DNA from: Sipunculus nudus
Lineage: Eukaryota; Annelida; Sipuncula; Golfingiida; Sipunculidae
NCBI GenBank assembly: GCA_026874595.1
Contig: CM049309.1
Span: 39,139,079-39,203,078 of the forward strand
Reading direction: 5' to 3'
Length of the DNA stretch: 64,000 nucleotides
Below, one piece after another: positions 53,220 through 63,779 of the stretch. Position numbers and translations under genes: made by a program. The first letter of the stretch is position 1, and each line of letters opens with the position of its first letter. The notes under the pieces were generated by a model, which saw nothing but the letters and a program-made list of their open reading frames with translations, was not told the DNA's origin and did not search any database.

Positions 53220-55440
53220 ATATGTACATCACAAATCAAACCACTGAGAGTAATAAAGAACATCCCATGTTCCATTAACAACAGACTAAGTGAAATATTA
53301 TGAGATAGAAATACTTTAAAAAAAGCGAAGTCCCCATACCAAGAAGCTCTCCAAAAAAGTTAATACAACTACCAACTTAAATTCACACAAAAAAAAGACA
53401 GACACAGCAGTCAAAAGAAAAACCAAGAGGGAAATATTATATGGTTCAATCCACCATACATTCAAAATGGTGCCACCAACATCAGAAATTAAATGGATTA
53501 CTTATTTCAGTTCTATTAATGGGTTAACTGATATATTCTCCATCTTAAAACTTATTGATTTCAATATGATTCATATTTACTTAATATGTCTTATATTTCT
53601 GCAGGGTTTCTTTCGATCTCCAGTACTGTGTAAATTCAACAAATAAAAGTGTGACTCAAACATTGTCTCAACTCTTTTATGCTCTGATCCTGCTACAGCT
53701 TTTGGTGGCAGTGTTGGGATGAGTCAAGACATTTGTTGATGTCAGATGGAGATGAGACGTTTGCTTGAGTGGTGTCAGGACAATGGTTGTTGTTGCCTAG
53801 ACTAATTTGAATCAGGGATGTGTGCAAGGTCTTTACTCAGGAGAAAAAGACAGGACTGAAGTAGATGCAAAGGGGGAGAGAGCATACTATGGGCAGTACG
53901 CTTTAAAAGTATAATAATTACAGCTTAAAGAGTGTTGAAGATTTTGTGTTTTTTTTCTATGTTTAATTAAGAGAGTAATTTGTAAAACCATTTATCTGGA
54001 AGTCAGAACTTTAAATTTTGTTGTATCTTATGTAAGTCATTATTAATCACTTATGTTGCTTACCTGCATGCTTTTTCGATGTACTATTGCAGAAAAGGTC
54101 ACCATAGTTGTTTATGTGATTGCTAATTTGAATGTATTGTTGTGGAAAAGGTTATCAGGTATAACTGTTTTTGAATGTATTATTGGGGAAGAGGTTATAT
54201 GGTATAACTGTTTAGAGGAACGGTATAGGTCATTACTATAGTAACTTTAGTATTGTGGTAATGTGTAAAATGGATGCTTTGGCTGAAAAGGTACAAACTT
54301 TGGAAGCAGAGCTGCACAAAACTAGGCTGAAAGGGCAGGCTAAACACAGTGTCAAGACAGAGGTCGTGGCCAGGATTGTACAAAACCACCAAAAGCTTCG
54401 AAGATAGGATGGGGACTCTCTTGAGTTGGAAAGCTGGATTGCTGATGCCAAGCGACACAAGCAGTTGCAGCAGTATGATCATAAGGAGGCAGTGGACTTC
54501 TTGCTGGACCACCTTACAGATATAGCAAGGGAAGAGGTGGAACTTGTGCCAGAGGGAGAAGGAAAGACCCCTGAAAAGGTATTTGCCTTGTTGCACAATA
54601 CATGTGGAGAAAGACTCCTTGCCTCCCAGTTGTTAGACTTATTCTACAACCCAAGGGGAGAGAGAAAGTTTACGCAGCTTTTCTTAAGCCCTGGTGTATC
54701 TAATTGACAGAGCACTCCGCCAAGATAGCTAATGTGTTGCCAACAGAGAAAAAACACTTAGGGATTGGTTTGTCAATAGGGTAAGAGATTCATATCTAAG
54801 GCAACATTTAAGGGGATATGTCCGTTCTAATACCGTTGTGAGTTTCCTTGACCTTCAGGAGGAAGCACTGCTCTGGGATGAAGAGGGAAGTAGCCTCAGT
54901 ACAACAAGAAAGGTTCAGCCTAACATCTAAAATCAGCCTAACATCTAAAGTGTTGACTGCCAAGCGATAGATGATTCAGAAAAAGTCAAGATTCAAGGAT
55001 TTCCAAATTAAAAAAGTGTATGGAAATCTCTTGAAGGCACAGGCGCAAACGTTTGAGCACCTCATGGTCCAGCAATAAGTTCTCTCCAGTCTTTACAGTG
55101 ATGGAAAGAACCAATCTCACAAGCACGGTAGTGCTTTAAATTTGAATAAGGTGCCCATAACCTGTTATTATTGCAAGAAGCAGGGGCATATATAGAGGAA
55201 CTGTTCTAAATTGAAAGGGGATATGGAGAGAGGGCCTGATACCCCGTTTGCACCACCAGAATGAAACTTCGTCAGATATGCTCCTTTGCCAGGAAATAGA
55301 TTCAATCAGTATTATGCAACCCTTCCTGGGCCGTATCAATTACCACCTGGAACAGCTAGCACAGAATACATACAGCCCCAATTGACCTCACCACCACAGC
55401 CCATATGCGCCTCCCTTTTCACCTAATTATGATAATGAGA
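53220..55440 (+). mobile_element. Second, decayed Ty3/Gypsy element (LTR end, PBS and gag only)
   Basis: AAATAAAAGTG (53641) and an LTR end GATCCTGCTACA (to 53697) are followed by TTTTGGTGGCAGTGTTGGGA, a mutated tRNA-Leu-type primer site (from about 53700). Gag follows at 54262, after only ~560 bp that contain no hydrolase frame. RT and the 3' LTR are not present. Confidence 0.75.
54262..55430 (+). pseudogene. Gag of the second Gypsy element
   Basis: Starts MDALAEKVQTLEAELHKTRL (coiled coil). It then has DSLELESWIADAKRH, DIAREEVELVPEGEGKTPEK and LLASQLLDLFYNPRGER, matching EEVKYAP and SASQLLDMFYHRKQER of the element at 46.7 kb. After many stops a knuckle remains: CYYCKKQGHI, then NCSK. Clearly older than the first element. 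Confidence 0.82.
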
Positions 55441-55790
55441 CCCCAAAACGCTCCTTCACAGAAGGCTTTCCATGCCAATGGTTGCATGAGCTCTTCACAA
55501 CACAATAGTGATGTCACAAAGGTCAATGACGTATTATGTTGCATTTTTTTTATTGCTATATTTCTGTTCCAAAGTGTTGAGAGGATTGCAGTCATTGTGA
55601 ACTTTTTTTACTATATTATGGATTTTTTGTCTCATATGAATAACACACCAGGCAAGACATTGTCATTCACTCGGTAGTCGGAGGAATGGTTCCTGCAGCT
55701 GAGCTAAAAATAAAGTTTTCTATTCGTTAGCACCATGAACATGTTGGAATCCATTTTGTTCATATCTGTGAAGTGCTAATTTTATTTTTT
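55441..55790. other. No supported gene
   Basis: AT-rich. Short frames only (55405-55677) without motif. Confidence 0.45.
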
Positions 55791-56771
55791 AGGTCAGACA
55801 AAACTAGAGGTCATTGGAGTGGATTGGGTTGTCCTAGAGGAGGATGGGTGTGAGGTAGAAAAAGACACCGCACTGGATGTTTTCCAGTGGGCACAAGTGT
55901 TCATGCTCTTGTTCCTGGAGAGCATCAGCACCATCAGGCAAAATTCATCTCCAGCTGCCCTGACCCCATCCATCCCAACTATGAAACTGCATAAACGCCA
56001 ACGACTGTCAATAGACTGTCAACACAGCAGCATGAAACCCCAAGGGCAGGTACCTCATGCACACCCTCAACCCCTGAGACTGATAATGAGACATCAGATG
56101 TAATGGATACAGACCTAGGTAATACACACAATTTCTTATACTTCAGTTGTTCAACAAAGAGTATCTTAACCAACTGAGACTAGTGTTTTCACTTATAAAT
56201 TTTAAAACAATAAATTAATTTCTTCCAATTTTTTTTTCTTGGTCATATAGTTTCCCAAATGTATCATTTGTTAAACTTGTTCCAAATATGTTTATTCATA
56301 CTTCCATAAAAATTAGGTGTAAGATGGTAGGAGATGCTATAATAATGCAAATACTGTTAATATACTTTTTCAGTTTTATTTCTATTTAACCTTATTTATT
56401 TATATCAATAACATCATCTTTAAGAAACACAGACTCTGGCAAAGAGAATTCTAAAGCTCAATATGTTTCAACTTATAATTTTAGACATTCTGCAAATTCT
56501 GAAAGTTCTAGAAAGGATACAGCTTCTTAAAATCTGTGGAGATATTGGAGATGAGCTGGCATCTCCCAGACCAGATATGAGGAAGCTGTGGAGTAAGGTA
56601 GTGGAACAGACAGCCTGGCATTTCTGGCCAGTCCTTAAATGTCACAAGATGTCACAGGCCCACCACTTGGCCATTGGATAAAGAATGACAAGGGAGTACC
56701 CATGCAGCCTTCTTGACTATCTGGAGAAAAACAAATGGGTATGTCTTCTATAACATTATTATTACTTCGTT

Positions 56772-56822
<51 letters not shown>

Positions 56823-58740
56823 CATGATAAGATTTCTCATCAGGGAATCATATTATACATGATAAATCTTATTGTCAAGTATTTAGACTATTTGTGGGTA
56901 TTCCTATGCTAAAACGTTTATTCTCAAACAATATATTTTGCAGTTGTTAGTATAATGTCAGAAATAAATATAAAGAATATGCATAAAATGTATCTAAGTT
57001 TTAAACAGATATGGAGCTCCTAAGTGTAAGATATCGGCTGCTATAAGTCCACTTTCAGAGATTAAATGGTATAAATTTTAATTATTCAGGTCTAATTTTT
57101 GATGTATACATAATTAGGTTTATATTTTTCCCAAATTAAAATAAATTTTGGCTCAATTTTTACAGCAAATTTGTTGTCATTGTTGATCAAAATCTGCAGT
57201 ATGAGGATGGACATTAAGTGGAAGTCACAAGGTGGGACAGTGGCGACAGGCAACAAGAAGGTGCCCCAACAGCCAATGTTTTGCCACCAGGCCAGGGGGG
57301 CAGGAGGATGAGGAGGAAAGCCCACGGATGTTGCACTTAACATGGCAGCGCTACAGCAAGAGTAAGGGAAGCCTGTTGGCAAAAGAAACCAAACCCAATT
57401 ACAGCGACTCATGAAGTTCACCAAGCGACACAGAGTGAAACTCCTGAAATCATATCTTGGTGGTCAGCTGACAGCTATACTGGAAGTGTACCCGTGCCTG
57501 CAACTTCCCAAAAATGTATGTTCCAAAGTTTCTCTGTTTAATTTGTATATGACATTAAATGACTGGTCATCATTCAGTACAGGTAATGCATATATATATA
57601 TATTATTCATTTGTACTTTGTATTATTTTATATCTTCAAATCATAAATTGAAGATGTATTTAGTTCTCTATAGTTTAATTTCTATCCTAAAATAAACAGA
57701 GGTTTGCATCATATATAACTGTAATTTATATAAAGAAGTAACGTAAATCAGATGGAATTCAGCTCATACATATGTACTTTAAAATGTTGGATTTTATAAA
57801 AGGATATTAACAATTTGTGTAAAATTCCTGTGCAGTTGGTACATGAGGTAAGCCTAACTACTGTTTACAGGCCTAATAAGGTGATAGAGATGACCAAAAA
57901 TACCATAAAAGGGAAGCAAAGGTTAGAATCTCCTTCATTGATCACTAGTTAAATACAAAATAGGATTTGATTTCACTCAACCCTGTTTTACTGGTCTAGA
58001 TAAATAATCTCCAGGATGGTTTGAGGCTCATAGTTTATACATTTAATTATTTATTTGGTATTTAAGCAAAGGAGAAAGTTTAACAAACACACATACATAC
58101 AGACAGGAATGATCAAAACCACCCCATCCATGGCGGAGACATTTAATTTTTTGCAAAATGTTTACAAAAACAATTTTGATAAATTCTGTTTCTTTATTTT
58201 GAGAGAAACAATTCTCCATTACATGTACAATTAGGAGTATTCCTCAATATGTTTGCTAATGGGACATGGAAGTTTTCAGATTGTTTACTGAACATCATTT
58301 TAAATAATCCCTCACATTTGATTAAATTGCTCAATCAAACTTTATTTTTTGCATGCTCCTAGGATGTACCAAATTCAGATTTAAAGAAGAAACTGGAAAT
58401 AAATTCTGGATCCTTGCCAAGGGTTATATGCTTTTTACGAAATGGGTAGGTTGCTGGAGCTTTCATTTCAGCGGATACTGATACCATTGTCTGCGATACA
58501 ATCAATCTTGAGGAGGTCGTCATGCAGTTTATCAGCGTGTACTACACGTTTGACCTGGCATATCCTGACAGGTATTGTATGGCCTTAGGATTCTTACAAA
58601 CAGCAGTCTTGGGAGGTCCATATTTCTTGCCGACATCCCAAGGGTACAAGATTTTTACTGAAGGACTACAAGCTTTATGTGGACACTGAAATTAGACGGA
58701 CTGAGCTACACTCATGTGAATCTGTGACGGAGCAGGACTA
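55791..58740 (+). pseudogene. Fragments of an unrecognised multi-exon gene family
   Basis: Splice-like, coherent pieces: 55795-55900 after TTTTATTTTTTAG (TKLEVIGVDWVVLEEDGCEV); 56463-56700 (ICGDIGDELASPRPDMRKLW, then PCSLLDYLEKNKW before GTATGT); and 58450-58690 (AGAFISADTDTIV, EEVVMQFISVYYTFDLAYPD, RYCMALGFLQTAVLGG). The pattern F/Y..L.YP......FLQ recurs in multi-copy metazoan proteins I cannot name. Stops and spacing show decay. An (AT)n tract lies at 56775-56819. Confidence 0.4.
56775..56819. repeat. (AT)n microsatellite
   Basis: About 22 AT dinucleotides in a row. Confidence 0.95.
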
Positions 58741-59226
58741 ACTAGTTGCTCTTTGCGAAAGTCCAAAAAAGATGCCCTAGAAGCCAACGTAATTGCTTCA
58801 GAATCATACACTGTAAGATATACAGACACATCTCGACTTTTCATTTTCGGAATATAGCCTCCAGTGGTCACTGTACCAGACTACCTCAAATTGTCATGTT
58901 TGTCCCTTGGCCTCAAATTATAAACAATGTCCCAATTTTAATTACTGTTTCTCGAACTATACGGTCAATGGGCTTATTTCTTGGTATATTTAACCTCATT
59001 CTGCATATACCATGGTGACCTTATTTTTTAAAAATCTTGTTAATATTATCTTAGTTTTGTAACAGTCATTTTCACAGCCATATCAGGAGGTATTGTTAGA
59101 TATTACATAATATTGTTTAGACAGCTACCTTTGTTCCAAGAGGAATGAGGGTGAGAGTCGCTAATCATTATTTGTCAATAAGTGAAACCCCTCTTGCTGT
59201 TCCTCAAGGAAGTTATCTCGGGCGGT
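58741..59226. other. No supported gene
   Basis: Host or older repeat DNA left of the YR element. A 90-codon frame at 58746-59018 shows no motif. Confidence 0.45.
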
Positions 59227-59328
59227 ATTGTAGTCACACGAATATATTTAGTTTCACTTACGTCGTTTTACGACATTCCGATTTACGTCATGAGACGTAA
59301 ATCGGCACTTCCGTCTTTTCCAAGTGCA
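59227..59328 (+). repeat. Split direct repeat A1 with bZIP/CRE-like palindrome
   Basis: About 102 bp, from ATTGTAGTCACACG to TTCCAAGTGCA. Contains CGATTTACGTCA and its partner GACGTAAATCG around 59278-59303 (one mismatch here), plus a CTTACGTCGTTTTACGAC stretch. Likely includes promoter elements of the element. Confidence 0.88.
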
Positions 59329-59354
59329 CATTTCACTGGGAGCCGACCACCTGT

Positions 59355-60206
59355 ATGACAGAGGAAAAAATTGAAAAAATTCTGGCGAAAGTAGAAAGTT
59401 TGTGCGAACAATTTAGTAGCCTGACCGATAGAGTTTCGGCGCTGGAAACAGGCGGACTGTCACCTGGCCGTGACACCACACAAACGTCAGTGAGTACGTC
59501 GAATACTGCTGGGTCAATTTCGTTAAATGATAATCCTAATGCCAGTAATGGCGGATATGGCGGCAACAGTAGTAGCCCTAGTACTAACGATATAAACAGT
59601 GGTCCCGCTTATAGTGTAGCCACTTTACAACAGGAGTTTGAATCATTATGTTCCTCGCTCCAATATGTGAAGCTATCACCGGACTTAAAGGTGAATGACC
59701 GATCTAAATCTGGTATTAAAAGACCAGATCAGGCCGCTGCGGCTATCGTATCAAAGAGTGCCAGATACACGGAATGTGCGCTGAGGTGGCTTGCCACACA
59801 GGATATTACTGCCGACCCGATAACTGGGGAAGACTTGAGACATTTATATACAATCCTAGCTGCACACATTAACTACTTGCAATCCACTTATGCTAAATTA
59901 ATTGTGAAAGGAGCATTTGATCATGATACCGCCCAGTTGTTTGGAACTCTAGAGCAAAACTCTGGTTTATTCAGCGACGCTTCGTTGAAAAACATACGCA
60001 CTGCCGCAGAAATAACAGCTGTGTCAAGGAGACAATATCAGTCCAACCCTGCAAACGTATATGGGGCCTTTCTTCATCCCAGGGGCAGAGGTCGACAAGT
60101 GTTTCAGCCACAGTCAAGAGATGTTTTTCACCAGTTTCAGACACCCAGGTTCTCAGGACCAAGATACCCTGCGACTTCAAATCAGATGCAACACGAAAAT
60201 TCATGA
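59355..60206 (+). CDS. Gag-like protein of the YR element
   Basis: ATG 59355 opens a 283-codon frame 25 bases after repeat A1. N-terminal coiled coil (IEKILAKVESLCEQFSSLTD), a Ser/Asn/Gly-rich linker, a helical core (ALRWLATQDITADPITGEDL) and a basic, Gln/Pro-rich C-tail (HPRGRGRQVFQPQ). No CCHC knuckle. Position and layout fit ORF1 of YR elements. Intact. Confidence 0.75.
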   Translation: MTEEKIEKILAKVESLCEQFSSLTDRVSALETGGLSPGRDTTQTSVSTSNTAGSISLNDNPNASNGGYGGNSSSPSTNDINSGPAYSVATLQQEFESLCSSLQYVKLSPDLKVNDRSKSGIKRPDQAAAAIVSKSARYTECALRWLATQDITADPITGEDLRHLYTILAAHINYLQSTYAKLIVKGAFDHDTAQLFGTLEQNSGLFSDASLKNIRTAAEITAVSRRQYQSNPANVYGAFLHPRGRGRQVFQPQSRDVFHQFQTPRFSGPRYPATSNQMQHENS

Positions 60207-60312
60207 CATTTTATTTATATGCAAGAAATCTTAATATTTGAACTCAGATACCAAGAAACCTGTTGTTATATTATTGTGCTGAATTTGTGTTTCATAATAC
60301 TTTTTATTGTAA

Positions 60313-62175
60313 ATGGTTCAACAGTTAATCATTCATGAATGGGAGAATATTGGTGCCACTACACAGGTATTGCATTGGATAGCACATGGCGTGGATATAC
60401 CGTTTACTACTGTACCTTATAGATTTCTGTTTGAAAAACGAAAATTTACCCCAACAGAGGTAAATTTTTTAGAGAGTGAAATAACACGTTTACTTAAAAG
60501 TGAAATCATTGTTGAATGTGACAGCAAATATGACGTACTTGGCATATCTCCTATTAATTGTGTTCCGAAAAAGAGTGGATCATTTAGATTAGTTTTAGAT
60601 TTACGTTATATAAATTCATTTTGCAAAGTTGATAAGTTCAGATATGATGACATCAATGATGTGCTGAATATTATTTATCCTAAAGACCAGCTGATAACTA
60701 TTGATATAAAGGATGGTTTTCACCATATACCTGTTTCTGACAAATCACAACATTACTTGTGCTTCAAGTTCAGAGGTCATATTTACAGGTATACAAAGCT
60801 TGTATTTGGTTTGTCAGCATCTCCCTTTTATTTTTGCAAGACATTACGGCCTGTGGTTGCATTTTTTCGTTCATTGGGCATACGGTTATCCCTTTATGTG
60901 GATGATTTCATTGTAGCTGCATGCAGTGCTGATATTGAACAACATAAAACAGTTTTATTGTATACTTTAGACAAGCTGGGTATTAAGGTGAACTTTGATA
61001 AATCTAGTTTAAATCCAGACTGTTCTAAAGAATATATTGGATACATTATTAATACATGTGGTGACAATGACCAGGTGTGGCTTCACATACCTAAGAATAG
61101 AATAAGTAAACTTTGACATGATATTCGGCTTGTATTAAAGAGGGGATACACCTCTGCCCGTGGTCTTGCCAGAATAGCTGGACAATGTGTATCTATGTCT
61201 AAAGCTGTGTTACCTGCTAAGTTGTTACTTAGGAATTTGTATAGAGTCTTGCGTACCCGGTGTTCTTGGCAAGATAAATTATTACTGGATAAAGGTACAA
61301 TTAATGACTTAAAGTGGTGGTATTCCTCCTTATCATCATGGAACGGATGCGCAGCCCCCCGGACAAATATTCAGTTACAGATCTACACGGACGCTTCCTC
61401 CCTAGGTTGGGGCGGGGTGCTACAGGACATGGAGGCCCGCGGGTTGTGGAACCAACGCCTTTCTTTAAAGCCCTCAAATGTCCGAGAAATGATGGCAGTT
61501 TTACTCACACTACACTCCTTCTCCGCTCAGATAGAAAACAAAGTGGTTCAGGTTTGCACAGACAATATCACCACCGCAGCCTATATCAATTTTCAGGGTG
61601 GACAAAGTATAGAACTGACTCAAATAGCTACTGCTATTTGGAAACTGATAATCAGTTTAAATGTGACTCTTATTGTAAAATACCTTCCGGGGAGGGACAA
61701 TGGGCATGCCGACAGACTGTCCAGGACTGTATCGCACCACGATTGGATGTTAAACCACGACCTGTTCAGGTATTTGGACATAATATGGGGTCCACATACA
61801 ATAGACCGATGTGCGTCCTTACTCAACAGACAACTACCAAAGTACAACAGCCTGTACATGGACCCAGAGACTGGAGGAGTAGATTGTTTAGCACAACAGG
61901 ACTGGAGCAGTCACAACAATTATGTAAACCCTCCATTCAGACTTTTGAACAGGATAATCAGTGTTATTGTAGCTCAAAAGGCAAAAGCCACAGTGATAGC
62001 CCCATGGTGGCCAGCTCAACAGTGGTTTTATCAACTAGTAAAATTGTCCATAGCCCCACCAATAAGAATACAAAACACATGGCAGGCATGCCTTCACATG
62101 GGACAGGTTCCCGAACCACTAAAGAACCCAAGATGGAAATTATTTGCTTGGAGAATTTGTGGAGAGAGAAGTTGA
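60313..62175 (+). pseudogene. RT, RNase H and Dam-like domain of the YR element (single in-frame TGA)
   Basis: From ATG 60313: RT blocks SPINCVPKKSGSFRLVLDLR, LITIDIKDGFHHIPV, LVFGLSASPFYFCK and LYVDDFIVAA. A lone TGA at 61114-61116 interrupts RISKL/HDIR; a CGA-to-TGA change would explain it. The frame then stays open: RNase H in LQIYTDASSLGWGG, REMMAVLLTL and QVCTDNITTA, with GRDNGHADRLSR. Then a segment with DRCASLLNRQLPKYNS and NPPF (61927-61938), the catalytic-motif form of Dam-type N6-adenine methyltransferases. 620 codons in all. Confidence 0.9.
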
Positions 62176-63203
62176 AATCGTTGGGCTGGTCACAACGGGC
62201 ACAGGATCAATTTGTGTTATGTTGGGCACCTTCAACATTTAAACATTACAATAGGATTTCCCTTGATTTCCAGAAATATTGTACCAGGCATAATGTTCAA
62301 TTTCCTCAAGCAAATATGTGCCCTGTGATTGTAAATTACTTGTGTGAAATATGTGATAACTCGGATCGACCAGAGTCATTACTCAGAATGACATCTGCTG
62401 GCCTTGGTTGTTTATTCGATAGTCTAGGTATGAGAAACCCCATGAATGATGGGGATATCAAGAAGATGCTTACTTCTTTAGTTAAATCTGGTACCAAGAG
62501 ACCACTTCGTCACACTAAGCCCATGCCAGTGACTTCGTTTTTTCAGTTGTTTCGGTCATGGGAGGAGAATCAGGCTCTGCCATTGGATAAACTCAGACTC
62601 AAATGTATAGCTCTGTTAGCTTTGTCATTCATGACCAGACCTTCGGATTTAGCTCCTAGAAGTGAGACCTTTAACAATACATACAGTCAGAGTAGCTCGT
62701 TATTGTTTACAAGAGATCAGCTTACTTTACATCAGGATGGGTCTTTATCAATTGTATTTTTTGGTATCAAAAATGATACCTCTCGTACTGGGTTTGAGGT
62801 CCGCATACCAGGTAGTTCAGATGTGAAGATAGACACAACTCGGTGTCTACAAGTGTATTTAGATAGGACTTCAGACTTTTGCCGTCGGGGTAAAACAAAT
62901 GCAGTGTTTATATCATTAAGACCTCCTTATACTGCCCTTAAGGCAGAGACTATCGCAAATATTTTAAAGAAGGCTATAGATTTGGCTGGCCTAGGTGGTC
63001 AAGGGTATACAGCTAGGTGCTTTAGAGCTACTGGTGCCACTGCTGCTGTTCAAGGTGGTGTTAAACCTGAAACTGCCATGCAGATAGGCAGGTGGAAAAC
63101 CTCAGAGGTTTTCTTTAATAGATATGTTTATCCAATGGCACCACACACCTACACTGAAGATATTGGTCGATTTACTGGTTCACATAATGCATATGATTCA
63201 TGA
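62133..63203 (+). CDS. Tyrosine recombinase of the YR element, intact
   Basis: ATG 62133 overlaps the end of the RT frame by 43 bases. The open frame extends further left to 61314, but that part is a shadow of RNase H. The 356-residue product has an N-terminal core-binding part (APSTFKHYNRISLDFQKYC), the first catalytic Arg region LSFMTRPSDLA, then ARCFRATGATAAVQGG, MQIGRWKTSEVF and the nucleophile Tyr in NRYVYP. The His of H-x-x-R is replaced, as is usual in Ngaro-type enzymes. It would integrate the circular DNA copy. Confidence 0.93.
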   Translation: MEIICLENLWREKLKSLGWSQRAQDQFVLCWAPSTFKHYNRISLDFQKYCTRHNVQFPQANMCPVIVNYLCEICDNSDRPESLLRMTSAGLGCLFDSLGMRNPMNDGDIKKMLTSLVKSGTKRPLRHTKPMPVTSFFQLFRSWEENQALPLDKLRLKCIALLALSFMTRPSDLAPRSETFNNTYSQSSSLLFTRDQLTLHQDGSLSIVFFGIKNDTSRTGFEVRIPGSSDVKIDTTRCLQVYLDRTSDFCRRGKTNAVFISLRPPYTALKAETIANILKKAIDLAGLGGQGYTARCFRATGATAAVQGGVKPETAMQIGRWKTSEVFFNRYVYPMAPHTYTEDIGRFTGSHNAYDS

Positions 63204-63251
63204 TTTACACATTGTTTTACATAAGGGTATTAATCTCTTCTCTCTACATAG

Positions 63252-63733
63252 GCATTTGTAAGTTTTTGTAATAAATATCAATGAAGTGTGACGTAAGTTT
63301 TGTTATCACTAAATTGTAGTCACACGAATATATTTAGTTTCACTTACGTCGTTTTACGACATTCCGATTTACGTCATGTGACGTAAATCGGCACTTCCGT
63401 CTTTTCCAAAGTGCAGCTCTGTAATTATAGATATGATTTCATGTGATTTTGTGTAATTTTGGTGGTTTTATATGGCTCCCAGTAAATGAGGACTTTGGAT
63501 GAGTATAGGCATTTGTAAGTTTTTGTAATAAATATCAATGAAGTGTGACGTAAGTTTTGTTATCACTAAATTGTAGTCACACGAATATATTTAGTTTCAC
63601 TTACGTCGTTTTACGACATTCCGATTTACGTCATGTGACGTAAATCGGCACTTCCGTCTTTTCCAAAGTGCATTTGTAAGTTTTTGTAATAAATATCAAT
63701 GAAGTGTGACGTAAGTTTTGTTATCACTAAATT
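63252..63733 (+). repeat. 3' terminal B-A-C-B-A-B array
   Basis: A 257-bp unit is tandemly duplicated (A2 to A3 and B1 to B2 are both 257 bp apart). Repeat B reads GCATTTGTAAGTTTTTG through GTGTGACGTAAG to ATCACTAAATT and includes AATAAA. Perfect palindrome CGATTTACGTCA-TG-TGACGTAAATCG occurs in A2 and A3. The C segment contains GGCTCCCAGT, inverse of ACTGGGAGCC just after A1. Confidence 0.9.
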
Positions 63734-63779
63734 TATATTAAACTTATGCATGCACTTTAGATGATGTATAGTGACACCT

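Larger units (their letters stand above)
59227..63733 (+). mobile_element. Tyrosine-recombinase retrotransposon with split direct repeats (PAT/Ngaro-like), almost intact
   Basis: The 5' repeat A1 (59227-59328) is followed by gag, RT-RNaseH-Dam-like and recombinase frames. The 3' end reads B1 (63252-63314), A2 (63313-63415), C (63416-63508), B2 (63509-63571), A3 (63570-63672), B3 (from 63670). Split direct repeats A...B-A-B are the mark of PAT and Ngaro groups. The Dam-like segment argues for PAT or a relative over Ngaro. Only one nonsense codon breaks the coding part. No target duplication is seen, as expected. Confidence 0.87.

Noticed and set aside
61314-62130. Left 270 codons of the long open frame leading into the YR-element recombinase
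   Set aside because: They overlap RNase H in another frame and show no domain. The recombinase start is better placed at ATG 62133.
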